Assembly (NCBI GenBank): GCA_030040235.1
Contig: JASHUC010000306.1
Coordinates: 1 to 11,717, forward strand
DNA length: 11,717 nucleotides
Reading direction: 5' to 3'
Origin: Gammaproteobacteria bacterium
GTDB lineage: Bacteria; Pseudomonadota; Gammaproteobacteria; Steroidobacterales; Steroidobacteraceae
Of the stretch, positions 6,198 through 11,717 are shown in pieces. Every line of letters begins with the position of its first letter. The stretch's first letter is position 1. Below the pieces are notes generated by a model, which worked only from the letters and a program-made list of their open reading frames with translations, was not told the origin of the DNA and searched no databases. A program made the translations under genes and the position numbers.

Positions 6198-6926
6198 ATG
6201 GCCACCGTCAGAATGCGGCGAAACGGTAATGCGCGCGCGCCGGGTGCGACCTGGCACGCAGCCTTGGCGGCGGTCGCGCTCGCCGCCGGCGCCTTCAGCG
6301 CGGCGCAGGCAGCCGAGCGTGGCAACGCGGTGCCCGTCCCGGCGCTCGACAATCCGAAGGCGGCGGGACCGCTGCAGACCGCAGTGCTCGCCGGCGGCTG
6401 CTTCTGGGGAATGCAGGCCGTGTTCGAGCACGTCGATGGGGTGCGCCGCGTGTGGGCCGGGTATTCCGGCGGCGCTGCGAGCACGGCGCACTACGAAATC
6501 GTGGGCACCGGCACCACGGGCCATGCCGAGTCGGTGCAGATCACCTTCGATCCCCGCGAGGTCTCCTACGGGCAGATCCTGCGCGTCTTCTTCGAATCCC
6601 ACGACCCGACCGAGCTGAATCACCAGGGGCCGGATGAAGGAACGCAGTATCGCTCGGATATCTTCTATGCCAATGCAAATCAGCAGCGGATCGCCCTCGC
6701 GTACATCGCGCAGTTGCAGCGCGCTCATGTGTTCGACACGCCGGTCGTCACCCGCGTCGATCCCTTGAAGGGCTTCTATCGAGCCGAGGGGTATCACCAG
6801 GACTTCCTGGTCCACAATCCCGACGACCCGTACATCGTGTACAACGACCTGCCGAAGCTCGCGAGTCTGAAGAAGGTCCTGCCCGCGCTCTATCGCGCGC
6901 AGCCCGTGCTGGTCGCCGCCCGCTGA
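6198..6926 (+). CDS. msrA: Peptide-methionine (S)-S-oxide reductase MsrA, exported
   Basis: A 242-residue protein that reduces methionine-S-sulfoxide in proteins. ATG 6198 follows a strong AAGGAG site (6186-6191). Residues 1-39 form a basic-then-alanine-rich signal peptide ending Ala-Ala-Gln-Ala, so the enzyme should act in the periplasm. The catalytic domain starts at about residue 60; Gly-Gly-Cys-Phe-Trp-Gly puts the nucleophile at Cys68. Family blocks follow: Gly-Tyr-Ser-Gly-Gly, Gly-His-Ala-Glu-Ser-Val, Ser-His-Asp-Pro-Thr, Asn-His-Gln-Gly-Pro-Asp, and Gln-Tyr-Arg-Ser-Asp-Ile. Cys68 is the only cysteine in the protein, so the usual C-terminal resolving cysteines are missing and regeneration must use an external thiol. 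It appears to be its own transcription unit between two hairpins; its link to the neighbouring catabolic genes may be no more than oxidative-stress protection. Confidence 0.95.
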   Translation: MATVRMRRNGNARAPGATWHAALAAVALAAGAFSAAQAAERGNAVPVPALDNPKAAGPLQTAVLAGGCFWGMQAVFEHVDGVRRVWAGYSGGAASTAHYEIVGTGTTGHAESVQITFDPREVSYGQILRVFFESHDPTELNHQGPDEGTQYRSDIFYANANQQRIALAYIAQLQRAHVFDTPVVTRVDPLKGFYRAEGYHQDFLVHNPDDPYIVYNDLPKLASLKKVLPALYRAQPVLVAAR

Positions 6927-6943
6927 TCGCAACCTGAGCAGGG

Positions 6944-6960
6944 CGCCGAACCCCTCGGCG
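6944..6960 (+). terminator. Hairpin after msrA, possible weak terminator
   Basis: An inverted repeat CGCCGA (6944-6949) and TCGGCG (6955-6960) with a 5-nt loop lies 17 nt after the msrA stop. The following bases are pyrimidine-rich (GCTCTGTCTCTACC) but not a clean T-run. It sits in the 65-bp gap before the dioxygenase, so it could separate msrA from the downstream operon. Confidence 0.35.
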
Positions 6961-6991
6961 GCTCTGTCTCTACCGGGGCGCAGAGGTGAGC

Positions 6992-7927
6992 ATGATCATC
7001 GAGAACGAGTTTCAGCTGACCGAGGCGGTGCTCGCCGAGACCGAGCGCACGGCCGACCCGCGCCTGAAGGAGATCCTGCAGTCGCTCATCCGTCATCTGC
7101 ACGGCTTCGCGCGCGAAGTGCGCCTCACGGAGAAGGAGTTCGATCAGGCGATCAACCTCGTGACGGCGCTCGGACACCGCACGACCGAGAGTCACAACGA
7201 GACGCGCCTGATCGCAGGCTCGCTCGGGCTCTCGACGCTCGTGTGCCTCATGAACAACGGCGAGAAGGGCACGAGGGAGACCTCGGCCAACCTCCTCGGG
7301 CCGTTCTGGCGCGCCGGCGCCCCGCGAATGAAGAACGGCGCCTCGATCGTGCGCTCTGCGACCGCGGGCCGGCCGCTTTTCTTCAAGGGTCGCATCGTCG
7401 ATCTCGCGGGCAAGCCCGTCGCGGGAGCCGACATCGACGTGTGGCATGCATCGCCGCAAGGTCTCTACGAGAACCAGGACCCCGGCCAGGCCGAGTGGAA
7501 TCTGAGGGGCAAGTTCACGAGCGACGAGCACGGGGTGTTCTCCTACCGCAGCATCAAGCCGGCAGGCTATCCCGTCCCGATGGGCGGCCCGACCGGTGCG
7601 CTGTTGCGCGCCCAGAAGCGGCACCCCTTCCGGCCCGCGCATCTGCATTCCCTCATCTACAAGCCGGGCTTCAAGACGATGGCCTCGCAGATCTACAGCC
7701 CCGATGACCCGCAGCTCGAGACGGACGCGCAGTTCGGCGTGACCCGCAAGCTCATCGGTCATTACGTGCTTCACGAGAACGAGCCGGCGCCGGACCCCGA
7801 GGTGCACGAGCCCTGGTACAGCCTCGAGCACGAGTTCGTGCTCGAGCCGGGGGAGGCATGGCTACCGACCCCACCGGTCACGGCGAAGACGCGCACCGGG
7901 CTCACCGAAGCCGAGTATGTCCGCTGA
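6992..7927 (+). CDS. Intradiol ring-cleavage dioxygenase (hydroxyquinol/catechol 1,2-dioxygenase-like)
   Basis: A 311-residue non-haem Fe(III) enzyme expected to open a catechol-type or hydroxyquinol-type ring between the two hydroxyls, giving a cis,cis-muconate-type diacid. ATG 6992 is preferred because the ribosome site GAGGTGA (6983-6989) precedes it; an in-frame GTG at 6986 would add two residues. The N-terminal helical dimerisation domain (about 1-105) has Arg-His-Leu-His-Gly-Phe-Ala-Arg-Glu-Val and Leu-Leu-Gly-Pro-Phe-Trp, both typical. The beta-sandwich catalytic domain has all four iron ligands: Tyr159 (Gly-Leu-Tyr-Glu-Asn-Gln), Tyr193 (Ala-Gly-Tyr-Pro-Val-Pro), and His217 and His219 (Arg-Pro-Ala-His-Leu-His). 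A C-terminal extension of about 40 residues follows. The long helical N-terminus and the Gly-Pro-Thr-Gly region favour the hydroxyquinol-type subgroup, but substrate is not certain. First gene of the ring-cleavage operon; it overlaps the next gene by 11 bp. Confidence 0.93.
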   Translation: MIIENEFQLTEAVLAETERTADPRLKEILQSLIRHLHGFAREVRLTEKEFDQAINLVTALGHRTTESHNETRLIAGSLGLSTLVCLMNNGEKGTRETSANLLGPFWRAGAPRMKNGASIVRSATAGRPLFFKGRIVDLAGKPVAGADIDVWHASPQGLYENQDPGQAEWNLRGKFTSDEHGVFSYRSIKPAGYPVPMGGPTGALLRAQKRHPFRPAHLHSLIYKPGFKTMASQIYSPDDPQLETDAQFGVTRKLIGHYVLHENEPAPDPEVHEPWYSLEHEFVLEPGEAWLPTPPVTAKTRTGLTEAEYVR

Positions 7928-8402
7928 GGCTTCCGGTCGCGGGCCCACCGGCGCGGCGCTCACCGCCGCGGGAATGGAAGCCTGGATTCGCGCCTACTTC
8001 GCGGCGTGCAATTCGGGCGACGTCGAGCGAATCGCGAGCTACTTCGAGCCGCACGCGGTGCACTTCTTTCCGCCCGGCATGTACGGCGGCCCTTTCCGCG
8101 GTGCCTACACCATCGCGCGCAAATGGCACGACGCGGTCCACCAGCTCGGCTCGGTGTGGACGGTGGATCAGGTGCTCTGCGATCCGGCGAGCCGCCGTGC
8201 GGTGATCGAATGGAGTCACTTCAAGCGCGGCCGTGGCGTGCTGCTGCGGGGCGATGAGTGGTATCTGTTCAGCTCCGGCGGGTTGATCGAGGAGATTCGT
8301 GCCTACTACGCCTCCCCACAGGATCCACGCCTCAGCAGGCTCGAGCTCCAAGGCTTCGACTACCCGGGGCGCGGCTACACCATGACCGACGTGGAGAGCT
8401 GA
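7917..8402 (+). CDS. SnoaL-like/NTF2-fold protein
   Basis: A 161-residue protein whose ATG at 7917 lies 11 bp inside the dioxygenase gene, implying translational coupling; no strong ribosome site of its own is visible. After about 20 variable residues comes an NTF2-type helix, Trp-Ile-Arg-Ala-Tyr-Phe-Ala-Ala-Cys-Asn-Ser-Gly-Asp, then Ala-Ser-Tyr-Phe-Glu-Pro-His-Ala-Val and Phe-Arg-Gly-Ala-Tyr-Thr-Ile-Ala. The body has alternating strands including Val-Ile-Glu-Trp-Ser-His-Phe and Ile-Glu-Glu-Ile-Arg-Ala-Tyr-Tyr-Ala. This is the SnoaL/ketosteroid-isomerase fold, a cone with a pocket used by isomerases, cyclases, hydrolases and binding proteins. The position between ring-cleaving dioxygenase and FAH-family hydrolase suggests it isomerises or cyclises the ring-opened product, perhaps in place of a muconate cycloisomerase; this is inference only. 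An ATG at 7974 is a shorter alternative start. Confidence 0.85.
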   Translation: MSAEASGRGPTGAALTAAGMEAWIRAYFAACNSGDVERIASYFEPHAVHFFPPGMYGGPFRGAYTIARKWHDAVHQLGSVWTVDQVLCDPASRRAVIEWSHFKRGRGVLLRGDEWYLFSSGGLIEEIRAYYASPQDPRLSRLELQGFDYPGRGYTMTDVES

Positions 8403-8409
8403 TGCAGTG

Positions 8410-9231
8410 ATGCGGGAAACGCGTCGCATCCTGCTCGAGGGAAGCATCCTGGAGGTCTGGCGCGAAGGAGACCTCCTCGTGGCCGGCGACGGACGGCGGA
8501 TCGGCGCGGAGCAGGCGGTGCACCTGCCGCCCGTCGTGCCGACCAAGATCATCTGCGTGCACCTCAACTACCGCAGTCGCGCCGAGGAGCTGCGCACCGC
8601 GCCACCGCCGGCACCGCACTACTTTCAGAAGCCTCTTTCGTGTCTCAACAGCCACAAGGGTGCGGTGGTCCGGCCGCGTGGCTGTCGCTTTCTCAATTAC
8701 GAAGGCGAGGTGGCCATCGTCATCGGACGCACCGCGCGCAACATCCGCATGGCGGAGGCCTGCGAGTACATCGCCGGGTACACGCTCGCCAACGACTTCG
8801 CGCTGCACGATTTTCGCGACGCCGACCGAGGGGCGATGCTGCGCGTGAAGGGCGCCGACACGTTGGGGGTCGTCGGACCGGGCCTGGTGCGCAGCTGGCA
8901 GCCGGCCGATCAGATCCTGCGCACGCGGGTGAACGGCAAAGTGGTGCAGGAGTCGAGCATCGCAGGAATGATCTTCAGCATGGCGTACCTCGTTGCCGAT
9001 CTCGCGCGCACGATGACGCTCGTGCCCGGGGATCTGATTCTCTCGGGCACACCGGCCAACTCGCGCCCGGTCGAGCCCGGCGATGTGGTGACGGTCGAGG
9101 TCGAGGGGCTCGCAACGCTCGAGAGCCGGATCGTCGAGGGCGAGAGCGGGATATCGAGCGAGTGCGGCTGGGCGCCGAGCGCGAGCGAGAAGGTGCTCGG
9201 TGTGGCGCTCGGGCAGGCGCTGCGCGAGTAG
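8410..9231 (+). CDS. Fumarylacetoacetate hydrolase (FAH) family enzyme
   Basis: A 273-residue enzyme. ATG 8410; a GTG one codon earlier (8407) is better spaced from the GGAGAG at 8393-8398, so the true start may be either. The family hydrolyses, decarboxylates or isomerises beta-diketo and hydroxydienoate acids from aromatic ring cleavage (HpaG, FAHD1, FAH). The metal-binding motif Asn-Tyr-Glu-Gly-Glu-Val-Ala-Ile-Val-Ile-Gly gives Glu98 and Glu100; Asp129 in Ala-Asn-Asp-Phe-Ala-Leu-His-Asp-Phe-Arg is the third ligand, and Lys147 (Val-Lys-Gly-Ala-Asp) is conserved. The C-terminal Ser-Gly-Thr-Pro-Ala-Asn-Ser block is also typical. In the lid segment Asn-Tyr-Arg-Ser-Arg-Ala-Glu-Glu (53-60), the position of the usual catalytic His holds Arg57, while Glu60 remains. 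It starts 7 bp after the SnoaL-like gene and most likely processes the product of the two upstream enzymes. Confidence 0.9.
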   Translation: MRETRRILLEGSILEVWREGDLLVAGDGRRIGAEQAVHLPPVVPTKIICVHLNYRSRAEELRTAPPPAPHYFQKPLSCLNSHKGAVVRPRGCRFLNYEGEVAIVIGRTARNIRMAEACEYIAGYTLANDFALHDFRDADRGAMLRVKGADTLGVVGPGLVRSWQPADQILRTRVNGKVVQESSIAGMIFSMAYLVADLARTMTLVPGDLILSGTPANSRPVEPGDVVTVEVEGLATLESRIVEGESGISSECGWAPSASEKVLGVALGQALRE

Positions 9232-9252
9232 CGTGCCGGCGTCCGTCGGACC

Positions 9253-9267
9253 GGCCTGGCTCAGGCC
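9253..9267 (+). terminator. Intercistronic hairpin between FAH and gcdH
   Basis: A perfect 6-bp stem, GGCCTG (9253-9258) and CAGGCC (9262-9267), with loop GCT lies in the 60-bp gap and is followed by CAATTTCCCC. The short T-run makes it at best a partial terminator or a processing site that could set different levels for the two halves of the operon. The gap then gives the GGAGG site (9279-9283) of gcdH. Confidence 0.35.
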
Positions 9268-9291
9268 CAATTTCCCCGGAGGCACCGTCGG

Positions 9292-10506
9292 ATGACAGAG
9301 CACAAGTCCAGCGCATCGACACCGGCGCGAGCCGCCTTCGACTGGCGAGATCCTTTCCTGCTCGAGGATCAGCTCACCGACGAGGAGCGTCTGGTGCGCG
9401 ATACGGCGCGCAGCTTTGCGCAGAAGGAGCTGCTGCCGCGCGTGATCGACGATTATCTCGAGGAGCGCACCGACCCCGGGATCTTCAAGCGCTACGGCTC
9501 CCTCGGGCTGCTCGGCATGACTTTGCCCGGGGAGTACGGCGGGGCGGGTGCCTCGTATGTCGCCTACGGCCTGACCGCCCGGGAAATCGAGCGGGTGGAC
9601 TCGGGCTACCGCTCGATGATGAGCGTTCAATCCTCGCTCGTCATGCACCCGATCCACGCCTTCGGCAGCGAGGCTCAGCGCCGCAAGTACCTGCCGCGGC
9701 TTGCAACGGGGGAGTGGATCGGCTGCTTCGGTCTCACCGAGCCCGGGGCGGGCTCCGATCCGGCGAGCATGCGCACGCGGGCGGAAAAGACCGCGCACGG
9801 CTACCGCTTGAGCGGATCGAAGACCTGGATCTCAAACAGCCCCATTGCGGATGTATTCATCGTCTGGGCGAAATCCGCGGCGCACGAGGGTGAGATTCGA
9901 GGCTTCATTCTCGAGAAGGGGACCGCGGGGCTCTCCGCCCCGAAGATCGGAGGGAAACTCTCGTTGCGCGCCTCGACGACCGGCGAGATCGTGATGGACG
10001 GCGTCGAGATTGCCGAGGAGCAGCTGCTGCCCGCAGTCTCGGGGCTTCGGGGCCCGTTCGAATGCCTCAACCGCGCCCGCTACGGGATCGCCTGGGGGGT
10101 CATGGGTGCCGCCGAGGATTGCTGGCATCGCGCGCGCGATTACGGACTCGAGCGCATCCAGTTCGGCCGTCCGATCGCCCAGACGCAGCTCTTCCAGAAA
10201 AAGCTCGCCGACATGCAGACCGAGATCGCCCTCGGGCTTCAGGCTTCGCTGCGCGTCGGACGGCTCTTCGAGGCAGGCAACGCCGCTCCCGAGATGGTCT
10301 CGCTCGTCAAGCGCAACAACTGCGGAAAGGCGCTCGAAATCGCGCGTCTCGCGCGCGACATGCATGGCGGCAACGGCATCCAGAGCGAGTACCACGTGAT
10401 GCGGCACGCGCAGAACCTCGAGACGGTGAACACCTACGAGGGCACGCACGACGTGCACGCCCTGATCCTCGGCCGGGCGCAGACCGGCTTGCAGGCATTC
10501 TATTGA
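9292..10506 (+). CDS. gcdH: Glutaryl-CoA dehydrogenase
   Basis: A 404-residue FAD enzyme of the acyl-CoA dehydrogenase family, the expected length. It oxidises and decarboxylates glutaryl-CoA to crotonyl-CoA, passing electrons to electron-transfer flavoprotein. ATG 9292 has GGAGG eight bases upstream. The glutaryl-CoA-specific features are intact: [12 protein letters not shown] (Arg107 binds the free carboxylate), Leu-Thr-Glu-Pro-Gly-Ala-Gly-Ser-Asp (Thr149), Lys-Thr-Trp-Ile-Ser-Asn-Ser (177-183), Met-His-Gly-Gly-Asn-Gly (357-362), and catalytic Tyr382-Glu383 in [10 protein letters not shown]. The close match to known GcdH around Arg107 and Glu383 makes a general acyl-CoA dehydrogenase unlikely. 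It overlaps the next gene by one base (TGATG), so hydration and oxidation of crotonyl-CoA are coupled in expression. A substituted glutaryl-CoA from aromatic breakdown cannot be excluded as substrate. Confidence 0.95.
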   Translation: MTEHKSSASTPARAAFDWRDPFLLEDQLTDEERLVRDTARSFAQKELLPRVIDDYLEERTDPGIFKRYGSLGLLGMTLPGEYGGAGASYVAYGLTAREIERVDSGYRSMMSVQSSLVMHPIHAFGSEAQRRKYLPRLATGEWIGCFGLTEPGAGSDPASMRTRAEKTAHGYRLSGSKTWISNSPIADVFIVWAKSAAHEGEIRGFILEKGTAGLSAPKIGGKLSLRASTTGEIVMDGVEIAEEQLLPAVSGLRGPFECLNRARYGIAWGVMGAAEDCWHRARDYGLERIQFGRPIAQTQLFQKKLADMQTEIALGLQASLRVGRLFEAGNAAPEMVSLVKRNNCGKALEIARLARDMHGGNGIQSEYHVMRHAQNLETVNTYEGTHDVHALILGRAQTGLQAFY

Positions 10507-11717
10507 TGGTGCGCATCGAGAGGGATGCGGACATCGCGGTCCTCGCGATCGAGAATCCGCCCGTCAATGCGCTGTCGCAACCGGTACGGCAGGCGCTGCT
10601 CGCCGCGATCGATGCGGTGGATGCGGACGGTGCGGTGCGCGCCATCGTCCTTCATGGTGCCGGGCGCGACTTCATCGCCGGGGCCGACGTGCGCGAGCTC
10701 GCTCGGCCGGGGGAGAGGCCGTTCCTGAGCGATGTGTGGCTGCGCCTCGAGGGATGCGGCAAGCCGGTGGTGGCTGCGCTGCACGGGGCGGTGCTCGGGG
10801 GAGGCGCCGAGGGGGCGCTCGCGTGTCACTACCGCTGCGCCACGCGCGATCTCAAATTCGGCTTCCCCGAGGTGAAGCTCGGACTTCTGCCCGGCGCGGG
10901 CGGCACCGCGCGCCTGCCGCGAGTGGTGCCGGTGGGGGAGGCTCTCGAGCTGATGCTGACGGGCGAGCCGATCGGTGCCGAGCGTGCCTCCAGGCTCGGC
11001 CTGATCGATCGAATGGTCGAAGGCGATGCACGGGCGGCAGGGATCTCCTATGCGCGCGAGCTCGCAGCCTGCGGCGCGCCCGTGCGGCGCGTGCGGGAGC
11101 GGGCGGTGCTGAGCTCCGAGAGCGCAGCTGCGCTCATCGGCGAGCGCCGCGCGACGGTCGTGGGGGCGGGCCACCGCCTGCCATCGGGCGAAAGCATTCT
11201 CGAGGCCGTCGAGGCAGCCCTCTCGCAGCCCTTCGATATCGCACTCGCCAGAGCGCGTGAGCTCTTCGAGCGCTGCCGGTCATCGGGTGAGTCGGCTGCG
11301 CTGCGACACTTGTTCTTTGCGGAGCGCCGCGCGCGAGGCCCCCGCGTCCACCCCCGGCCCGTTGGGCGGGTCGGCGTGGCCGGAGCCGGCACGATGGGCA
11401 GCGCCATCGCGATCGCCTTCGTGCTCGCAGGCTTCGAGGTGGATCTCGCGGACTCGAGCGCCGAGGCGCTCGAGGCGGGTATCGCGCGTATCCGTAAGAG
11501 CATCGATCGACAGGTGCGCAAGGGACGGCTCGGCGCCGAAGAGGCCGAGGCGGCCCAGCGCCGCGCGCGCCCCGTGCAGGCTCTCGGCTCGCTCTCCCGG
11601 TGTGATCTGATCATCGAAGCCGTGTTCGAGGATCTGTCCCTCAAGCGCCGCCTGTTCGCCGATCTCGGACGCTGTGCACGGGCTGGCGCTGTGCTCGCCA
11701 CCAACACCTCGACCCTC
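10506..11717 (+). CDS. Enoyl-CoA hydratase/3-hydroxyacyl-CoA dehydrogenase fusion, 5' part
   Basis: The gene starts at ATG 10506, sharing its A with the gcdH stop, and stays open for 404 codons to the window edge; the 3' end is missing. The first domain is a crotonase: Phe-Ile-Ala-Gly-Ala-Asp-Val (56-62) and Gly-Gly-Gly-Ala-Glu-Gly (98-103) form the oxyanion hole, and Glu102 and Glu122 (Phe-Pro-Glu-Val-Lys-Leu-Gly), 20 residues apart, are the two catalytic acids of an active hydratase. A linker of about 80 residues leads to the NAD-binding domain, Gly-Val-Ala-Gly-Ala-Gly-Thr-Met-Gly-Ser (290-299) with Asp316 after the second strand. Ile-Glu-Ala-Val-Phe-Glu-Asp and Ala-Thr-Asn-Thr-Ser are standard HAD blocks. 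Domain order is as in FadB/FadJ and peroxisomal MFE-1; the short N-terminus suggests the roughly 700-residue type. With GcdH it should convert crotonyl-CoA to acetoacetyl-CoA. Confidence 0.93.
   Translation, partial: MVRIERDADIAVLAIENPPVNALSQPVRQALLAAIDAVDADGAVRAIVLHGAGRDFIAGADVRELARPGERPFLSDVWLRLEGCGKPVVAALHGAVLGGGAEGALACHYRCATRDLKFGFPEVKLGLLPGAGGTARLPRVVPVGEALELMLTGEPIGAERASRLGLIDRMVEGDARAAGISYARELAACGAPVRRVRERAVLSSESAAALIGERRATVVGAGHRLPSGESILEAVEAALSQPFDIALARARELFERCRSSGESAALRHLFFAERRARGPRVHPRPVGRVGVAGAGTMGSAIAIAFVLAGFEVDLADSSAEALEAGIARIRKSIDRQVRKGRLGAEEAEAAQRRARPVQALGSLSRCDLIIEAVFEDLSLKRRLFADLGRCARAGAVLATNTSTL

Noticed and set aside
8332..9798. Long minus-strand open frame of 488 codons
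   Set aside because: Antisense to the FAH-family and gcdH genes, with Arg/His/Ala-rich composition typical of high-GC shadow frames and no family features.
8640..9893. Plus-strand open frame spanning the FAH/gcdH junction
   Set aside because: Out of frame with both real genes and rich in Arg, Gly and Ala with no motif.
1..11717. CRISPR arrays, tRNA/rRNA genes, insertion sequences, toxin-antitoxin or defence systems
   Set aside because: No spaced direct repeats, cloverleaf sequences, transposase motifs or terminal inverted repeats were seen; the content is metabolic. Short GC-rich direct and inverted repeats are at the level expected from base composition.

Overview
The window is high-GC throughout (about two thirds G+C by eye), densely packed, and has Shine-Dalgarno sites and short or overlapping intergenic gaps. 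It is a proteobacterial chromosome segment. The gene mix (DUF3237, SnoaL-like proteins, SMP-30, an exported SDR, aromatic ring-cleavage and CoA-ester genes) fits an environmental Gamma- or Betaproteobacterium that degrades aromatic or other complex carbon. A Steroidobacteraceae/Nevskiales-like host is a guess from flavour only. There are no tRNA, rRNA, CRISPR or mobile-element features.

Left part, 1-4240. The tail of a DUF3237 gene is followed closely by a secreted protein of the type best known from fungi (DUF8021-like). These converge, with only 2 bp between stop codons, on a minus-strand pair: an NAD(P)-dependent beta-hydroxyacid dehydrogenase (2162-3028), then a secreted SMP-30/gluconolactonase-like beta-propeller (1028-2095). 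A 75-bp divergent gap at 3029-3103 holds a near-symmetric -10-like sequence and separates this pair from an SDR oxidoreductase with a twin-arginine signal.

Middle part, 4241-6926. A 146-bp gap with two GC hairpins precedes a GyrI-like small-molecule-binding protein. Its stop codon overlaps by one base the GTG start of an MFS carboxylate transporter of the SHS (sialate/lactate:H+ symporter, JEN1-like) type. A periplasmic peptide-methionine sulfoxide reductase (MsrA) with a single cysteine follows.

Right part, 6992-11717, is the metabolic core. An intradiol ring-cleaving dioxygenase, a SnoaL-like protein and a fumarylacetoacetate hydrolase (FAH)-family enzyme are overlapping or nearly so. After 60 bp come glutaryl-CoA dehydrogenase and, overlapping by one base, an enoyl-CoA hydratase/3-hydroxyacyl-CoA dehydrogenase fusion that runs off the end. 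The last two enzymes can take glutaryl-CoA through crotonyl-CoA towards acetoacetyl-CoA. The first three look like a ring-opening module feeding organic acids. No cycloisomerase, maleylacetate reductase or CoA ligase is present to join the halves, so the connecting chemistry is either elsewhere or novel. No transcription factor is encoded in the window, apart from the stand-alone GyrI-like protein, which lacks a DNA-binding domain.
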